DNA from: Richelia sp. CSU_2_1
GTDB taxonomy: Bacteria > Cyanobacteriota > Cyanobacteriia > Cyanobacteriales > Microcoleaceae
Length of the DNA: 40,659 nt
Direction: 5' to 3'
Assembly: GCA_012034575.1 (NCBI GenBank)
Contig: JAAUPF010000046.1
Span: forward strand, 1 to 40,659
The translations under genes and the position numbers were made by a program. Of the stretch, positions 36,563-40,659 are shown one piece after another. Every line of letters starts with the position of its first letter. Position 1 is the stretch's first letter. Below the pieces are notes generated by a model that made no database searches, was not told the DNA's origin, and saw nothing but the letters and a program-made list of their open reading frames with translations.

Positions 36563-36578
36563 AATCCTCCTTCTTAAA

Positions 36579-36902
36579 ATGATTCAATCTTTGTTGCTGT
36601 TTGTATTAGCTGGCATCTGCGAAATTGGCGGTGGTTATTTGTTTTGGCTGTGGTTGCGCGAAGACAAAAGCCCTTGGTTGGCCGTAATTGGCATAGTTAT
36701 TTTGGCAGTTTACGGGGTGGTTCCCACGCTGCAACCGGCTACTTTTGGGCGGGCCTATGCGGCTTACGGTGGCGTTTTCATCGTGTTGTCGATTCTTTGG
36801 GGCTGGATAGTCGATCGCATCGCTCCGGATAAATACGATCTGCTTGGAGGGTGGATTGCTTTGCTGGGCGTTTTGGTGATTATGTACGCGCCTCGCCGCT
36901 AG
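36579..36902 (+). CDS. ynfA: YnfA/UPF0060 small membrane protein
   Basis: A 107-aa protein of four membrane helices, belonging to the UPF0060 (YnfA) group related to small multidrug-resistance transporters. Typical features: [19 protein letters not shown] in the first helix with a conserved Glu, and [26 protein letters not shown] in the third, seen here in parts. Related proteins are proposed drug or cation exporters, but activity is not proven for most. It is preceded by heptamer repeats and followed by a C/G hairpin (36936-36955). Confidence 0.93.
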   Translation: MIQSLLLFVLAGICEIGGGYLFWLWLREDKSPWLAVIGIVILAVYGVVPTLQPATFGRAYAAYGGVFIVLSILWGWIVDRIAPDKYDLLGGWIALLGVLVIMYAPRR

Positions 36903-37013
36903 GTTGTGCGTTCTTTCGCCGGAGATCCCCCCCAGCCCCCCTTCAAAAGGGGGGGAGTAAGAGTTATAGCGGGGGACTTCCCGGTGGCTAAGTTAAATCG
37001 ATCTTTTCTGCGC

Positions 37014-37049
37014 GCGATCGCGGGTAACTTCACCCGCGATCGCTTTTTT
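37014..37049 (+). terminator. HIP1-containing intrinsic terminator
   Basis: GCGATCGCGGGT (37014-37025) and ACCCGCGATCGC (37032-37043) form a perfect 12-base-pair stem with a six-base loop, followed by TTTTTT (37044-37049). It would end transcription after ynfA. Both arms contain a complete HIP1 octamer. The poly-C/poly-G hairpin at 36936-36955 lies upstream. Confidence 0.85.
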
Positions 37050-37154
37050 GTCAGCAAAAGCTGACACTCAGTGGTTTCACCCTTGTTTTTCCAAAAAATA
37101 GGTAAAATAGTAGTAAAGGATACAGAAAATAATTAAATTATCAGAGTTAAGACA

Positions 37155-37709
37155 ATGTTGAATGCGATATTGACCCAACAGAGACAAGTCATCGGAACGT
37201 TTCCCAGCCGTGAAGCAGCAGGAAAGGCCCTCGATTATCTAGTGTTTGCGGGTTTTCCATTGGGAAAAGTCTTCTTGCTAGGCCAAGGCTGCCAGGAACG
37301 AGAAAATTCTTTAAACCTTCCCTCAGAGTCATTGGGAGCGATCGCGGGGACTGCAACCGGACTGAAGAAAGGAATGTTTCTGGGCAATGCGATCGGAGGT
37401 GCCACCGGGCTGATGTTGGGCCTGGGACTGCTGGCACTGCCGGGTGTGGGTCAAGTAATGCTATCGGGGGCGATCGGTTTTACGCTATTGAGTGGCGGAA
37501 TTTGTACGGCTGCGGGCGGAGTGATGGGGGCTTTGATTGGATTGGGGCTGACTTCGGAACAAGCTAAAAATTACCAGCAACAGATTTCTCGGGGCAGTGT
37601 TTTACTAATCGTAGAAGGCAGCCCGCAAGAAGTCGATCGAGCTAAATACTTGCTGGAAAATCGATCGATCGATCGTAATATCTTGTATTCGGAAATGAGA
37701 ACGCGATAA
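37155..37709 (+). CDS. Glycine-zipper general-stress-like protein
   Basis: A 184-aa protein. The N-terminal ~45 residues (QQRQVIGTFPSREAAGKALDYL, in part) form an alpha/beta unit like the general-stress protein 17M N-terminal domain, in which residues of the IGTFPS type open the fold. A Gly/Ala/Leu-rich centre (about 55-140, with GAIAGTATGLKKGMFLGNAIGG) forms glycine-zipper membrane helices, and a second alpha/beta unit closes the protein (GSVLLIVEGSPQEVDRAKYLL). Related cyanobacterial genes are often called low-temperature or stress-induced, but the function is unknown. It is preceded by a short promoter-like AT-rich region. Confidence 0.75.
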   Translation: MLNAILTQQRQVIGTFPSREAAGKALDYLVFAGFPLGKVFLLGQGCQERENSLNLPSESLGAIAGTATGLKKGMFLGNAIGGATGLMLGLGLLALPGVGQVMLSGAIGFTLLSGGICTAAGGVMGALIGLGLTSEQAKNYQQQISRGSVLLIVEGSPQEVDRAKYLLENRSIDRNILYSEMRTR

Positions 37710-37735
37710 CAACTATAGCGATCGCACACGATCTG

Positions 37736-37824
37736 TAAATCTCTTGCCCCCTCTCCTTGATAAGGGGAGGGTTGGGGTGGGGTAGAAAAATTTACACATG
37801 ATTTATGACTGCTATATCAACTAT
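37736..37824. repeat. Intergenic palindromic repeat
   Basis: TGTAAAT (from 37735) against ATTTACA (37790-37796) encloses a C/G hairpin (CCCCCTCTCCTTGATAAGGGG-like). It shares its layout with the element at 22327-22419, including a core with CCTT and AAGG. It lies between the stress-like gene and the duplicated promoter segment. Confidence 0.5.
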
Positions 37825-37883
37825 CACCCACATTCTTGGGTTTTCGAGTTTTTTTCACAACTTTAAGTCGCTTAAAAATCAAA

Positions 37884-38024
37884 TAACAGTTTTGAGAGTT
37901 CGATCGATAGATGCAACGGTCTGAATAGAAAAGATTTCTTACACTGACAGCGTATTGAATCGCCGTAGATATTTATCCTAGGTTATATTAAGCAAAACAA
38001 AACAATGTTTGTAGCGTAAAATAC
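37884..38024. repeat. Diverged second copy of the glnN promoter region
   Basis: Over ~40 bases it is nearly identical to 33999-34038 (TTCGATCGATAGATGCAACG, then GTCTGAAT). It then follows the same order of AT-rich blocks to a second NtcA box at 38011-38024. No glnN-like gene lies to its left, so in that direction it is an orphan. Confidence 0.75.
38011..38024. promoter_or_regulatory. Second NtcA box
   Basis: GTAGCGTAAAATAC fits GTA-N8-TAC. On the minus strand TAATAT follows after about 20 bases, but nothing is coded there. On the plus strand it lies 137 bases before the NACHT gene, with no clear -10 box at 22 bases. Its activity is uncertain. Confidence 0.55.
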
Positions 38025-38161
38025 AGAAATTCAAAAAAATATTCTATTTATATCTCTCGCGACTTGCAAAAAAACTGAAAGTGCGATCGAGCTTGAAACT
38101 GCACCCGGAAATCAAGAGAAAATTTCGGTAAATTAAAGAATAACTCCCACACTCGCAGCAG

Positions 38162-40030
38162 ATGCCCGAGGCGATCGACTTTCAGTCTTATTTATGCGCC
38201 ATCCGCCAGCACTACGCTTACTGGTGGGAAAAGTACGCGGTGACAGATGTCCAGGGACGAGAACGCCTGAAAGCACCGGAAAAACCTGCATCGCCCTTTG
38301 ACTTTGGGTTGATGGTACAAACGGTGACGCAAGACGGCGCACGGCAAGAGAAACCAGAAGCACCCCAAGAAAAGCCTCAAGAAAAAATTGAACGCTTTCC
38401 AGTGTTAAAGGGATTGCGGAAGTATGCCTTTGACGAGAAAACCCGGCAACTGTTGCTGGTTGGGCGGCCCGGTTCGGGGAAATCTACGGCACTGGCGCGG
38501 TTGTTGCTGGAAGAAAGCACGCGCATCCAACTAACATCTCGCAGCATTCTCAATAATCCTGTAGGGGCGGGTTCGCCAATAGGCTTGGAAGCAGCAGACA
38601 ACTTAAATAAACCCGCCCTGCCCCACGAACAACCTCTAAGTGACATTGGCGCAAGATTTCAGATCCAACATTCCGATACGATTCCGGTGTTGGTGGAATT
38701 GCGCTACTGGCAAACCTCCCTCGACGATTTGATGTTAGCTGCCTTTCGCCGCCACGGATTGGAATTGAGCGCAACAGAACTCGATCGCTTGTTGACTGCT
38801 AATCGGTTGCTGGTGTTGATGGATGGAGTTAACGAGTTGCCCTCAGAGGAAGCTCGATCGCAATTAGCAACTTTTCGGCACAAGTATTCGCGGGTTCCGG
38901 CCATTTTCACCACGCGGGATTTGAGTTTGGGCGGCGATATCGGCATCGAGAAAAAGTTGGAGATGCAACCCCTGACGGAACCGCAGATGCGGGACTTCGT
39001 GCGGGCATATCTGCCGGAACAAGGAGAGGCGATGTTGCGGCAGTTGCAGGGGCGATTGCGGGAGTTCGGGCAAACGCCGTTGTTGCTGTGGATGTTGTGC
39101 GAGGTGGTTCAGCAGAGTCCCAAGGCTCAGTTACCGAACAATTTGGGGGGAATTTTTCAGGTATTTGCACGCTCTTATGAGGAGAGTAGCGTGCGGAAAC
39201 ATGAAGTCGCGGCATTGAAAGGAGATGTAAGACCATTATCCGATCGGCGTTTGTGGTGTAAAGCTCTCAAGCATCTGGCATCGGTGATGATGTGCGGGGA
39301 GGAACGGGTCGATTTGCGAGTGGTGATTCGCCGGGGCGAGGCAGAAAGGCAACTGGAGAAGCTGTTCCATGAAGAGCCATTTCCGCCTAAAGCCAGTCGC
39401 GATTGTCTGGACGATTTGCTCAAGTATCATCTGCTGCAACTGAGGACTGGCGATGAGATCGAGTTTCGCCACCAACTGATTCAGGAATATTACGTGGCGG
39501 AAGCGCTGTTGTTGCGGTTGCGGGATTTGAGCGATGGGGAACTGAAGCGGGAGTATCTGAATTATTTGAAATGGACGGAACCCCTGGCGTTGATGTTGGC
39601 GCTGGTGGGGGATGAGGCGCAGGCGGTGCGGGTGGTGCGGTTGGCGCTGGAGGTGGATTGGATGTTGGGGGCGCGGTTGGCGGGGGAGGTGAAGCGGGAG
39701 TTTCAGGAACAGACGGTGGGGATGGTGAGTGTGTTGGATGTGCCGACTTGGTTGAAGGTGAGGTTGTGGGAGGAGGGGCGATCGGATTTTGCTGTGCCGG
39801 AGTTGGTGAGGGCGATCGAAGATGAAGACTACTTTGTGTGTGAGAGTGCGGTAAAGGCGTTAGGGAAGTTGGGTTCGGAGGCAGCGATACCAGGTTTGTT
39901 ACGGGCGCTTGAATATGAAAACTCCTTTGTGCTGCGTAGGAATGCGGCAAGGGTGTTAGGGAAACTGAGTTCGGATTTTGCTGTGCCTGGTTTGCTTCGG
40001 GCGCTTGAAGATAGAAACTTTTTATGTGCG
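38162..40030 (+). CDS. NACHT NTPase with HEAT repeats, cut off at the foreign junction
   Basis: The protein begins at the ATG at 38162, and about 620 residues are native. Walker A is GRPGSGKS (101-108). A NACHT-type strand IPVLVELR and Walker B LLVLMDGVNELP follow, then the sensor TTRD and a winged-helix region with RHQLIQEYYVAEAL. HEAT repeats start near residue 540 (AVPELVRAIEDEDYFVCESAVKAL in part, then AIPGLLRALE and AVPGLLRALE). Such cyanobacterial NACHT proteins resemble bacterial antiviral NLR-like ATPases. Residues about 131-152 come from an in-frame copy of the dispersed palindromic repeat (38560-38624). Open reading continues to 40330, but from about 40025 it runs through foreign DNA, so the natural C-terminus is missing. 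Confidence 0.85.
38560..38624. repeat. Dispersed ~65-base palindromic repeat, copy 3, inside the NACHT gene
   Basis: Inverted relative to copies 1 and 2: TGTAGGGGCGGGTTCGCC at the left, AAACCCGCCCTGCCCC at the right. It remains in frame and encodes roughly NNPVGAGSPIGLEAADNLNK, a stretch between the Walker A region and the next NACHT strand. Confidence 0.8.
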
Positions 40031-40287
40031 GCTGGTCACGGCGATTTCGCCGAACAGCTCGCGGATCCACTTCGAACCCACCGCGCCCTTATCGGAGACA
40101 TAGAGCCCGTCGGTAGACTTCTGCGGCATCTGGTCTGCCGGAAATTCCATGATCTTGATCGTTGCGACCGGCTTGTCATCCACCTTGATCTCGCCCTGCG
40201 CGTTGATTTCCAGCCTGCCTGCGGGAATCCTGATGTCGCCCTTGTGCCAAGGATTTCTTCAATCGCCTGCGTCGGGTCGAAACTCAT
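40022..40287 (-). pseudogene. Small foreign protein gene, frameshifted
   Basis: From the ATG at 40287 the frame gives MSFDPTQAIEEI. Around 40250 it shifts, and another frame carries protein-like sequence (PWHKGDIRIPAGRLEINAQG, then VATIKIMEFPADQMPQ, then KWIRELFGEIAVTS) to a TAA at 40022-40024. One inserted or lost base joins them into about 85 residues. I do not recognise a family. The composition is GC-rich, unlike the rest of the window. The start lies seven bases after the methyltransferase stop, on the same strand, as in a compact phage or plasmid operon. Confidence 0.6.
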
Positions 40288-40293
40288 TCATCC

Positions 40294-40659
40294 TCACTCA
40301 GCAGCCACTAGCTCGCACTCATTCAATTGATTCAAGGCCTCTAGCACGGCTTTGGCGATAGTGCGGCCGAGAAGTGGAGGGACGGATTGCCAACCTGCAC
40401 ATATTGGTCGGTGCGCGATCCTTTGAACACAAACCAATCGGGGAATGACTGGATGCGGGCGGCTTCACGAACGGTGAGCGCCCGATCCTCTTCGGGGTGA
40501 ATATAAGCGCCCCAATGTATGTCGCACTTAGTAAGAACTGTTGACGACAAGCCTTCCTTGCGGAGCCGTCCATAGCGTTTGGTATGGTCGCAGCGACGGG
40601 CGCGCTGCATTCCGGCAGGTAAAAGGTGGTGCGGAATATCGCGCCAGCTTCCGCCCGGT
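40294..40659 (-). pseudogene. C5-cytosine DNA methyltransferase, C-terminal part, partial and frameshifted
   Basis: The frame enters at the contig end and reads PGGSWRDIPHHLLP, then target-recognition sequence, RALTVREAARIQSFPDWF (motif IX) and YVQVGN (start of motif X). It then breaks because one C is missing on the + strand at 40385/40386. With it, the protein continues NAVPPLLGRTIAKAVLEALN to the TGA at 40294-40296. Motifs I-VIII would lie beyond the window. The enzyme would methylate cytosine in DNA. Codon use and composition are proteobacterial-like. Together with the small gene beside it, it suggests phage or plasmid DNA, or contamination, not cyanobacterial chromosome. Confidence 0.85.

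Larger units (their letters stand above)
40020..40659. other. Foreign GC-rich segment joined to the NACHT gene
   Basis: HEAT-repeat coding on the + strand stops making sense at about 40020-40035. From there the minus strand carries two tightly packed genes and the + strand has no cyanobacterial features. No HIP1 site occurs after the join. No repeat, attachment site or transposon end is visible at the join. An assembly chimera or contaminant read is the simplest reading, and a true insertion is less likely. Confidence 0.75.

Noticed and set aside
4580..36563. Heptamer arrays as possible CRISPR
   Set aside because: Units are seven bases without spacers, and no cas gene is present.
39420..40070. 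Long proline- and serine-rich minus-strand frame
   Set aside because: It lies opposite the NACHT-HEAT coding sequence, has no start context or family motifs, and its composition is the mirror of Leu/Glu-rich codons.
1..40659. tRNA or rRNA genes
   Set aside because: I looked for T-loop (GGTTCGAATC-like) and acceptor-stem pairings and found none. Stray GGTTCGATC matches come from the abundant GATCG context.

Overview
The window reads as cyanobacterial chromosome, most likely from a filamentous Oscillatoriales-type organism (Microcoleus/Oscillatoria-like; genus is inference). The evidence is the very frequent HIP1 octamer GCGATCGC, heptanucleotide tandem repeats between genes, many small palindromic repeats, a type III glutamine synthetase under an NtcA-type promoter, and gene families common in cyanobacteria. 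The last ~630 bases differ. They are GC-rich, lack HIP1 and encode a DNA cytosine methyltransferase end plus a small protein on the minus strand. They look like proteobacterial or phage DNA joined to the end of the contig, probably an assembly chimera.

Layout. 1-7.2 kb: alpha/beta-hydrolase-like membrane protein, family-2-like glycosyltransferase, RtcB RNA ligase, an ABC exporter broken by a one-base frameshift, and a small conserved cyanobacterial protein. 7.3-15.2 kb (minus strand): a four-gene cluster with a 1719-aa Upf1-like SF1 helicase carrying an N-terminal beta-helix-like segment and a ~720-aa coiled-coil insertion, a ribbon-helix-helix protein, a two-helix membrane protein and a winged-helix/phospholipase-D nuclease-like protein. 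I consider this the best candidate for an undescribed, defence-like system; it is related in composition to Mokosh. 15.4-18.1 kb: spermidine-synthase-like protein, a nucleotidyl cyclase domain protein with an altered catalytic residue, and a response regulator with a Cys-rich tail.

18.3-25.6 kb: a zinc-starvation cluster. Three near-perfect Zur boxes stand before znuA (frameshifted), a COG0523 zinc-chaperone GTPase with a long His loop, and a second-type thrS without the TGS domain. folE and a truncated WD40 gene lie alongside. 25.7-28.3 kb: SufE, an alpha/beta hydrolase with Ala in place of the nucleophile Ser, and a DUF6282-like metal hydrolase. 28.5-31.4 kb: a coiled-coil/beta-helix membrane protein interrupted by an in-frame TAA.

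31.6-37.7 kb: a nitrogen region with glnN (GSIII), an NtcA promoter, an APC permease paired with a PII paralogue whose T-loop is altered, a YnfA-type membrane protein, a HIP1-containing terminator and a glycine-zipper protein. 37.9-40.0 kb: a second, diverged copy of the NtcA promoter region followed by a NACHT-HEAT NTPase, which carries an in-frame copy of a dispersed repeat and is cut off at the foreign junction.

Several genes carry single-base breaks (ABC exporter, znuA, methyltransferase, small tail gene) or a single nonsense codon. Draft-sequence error is therefore a live alternative to real decay.
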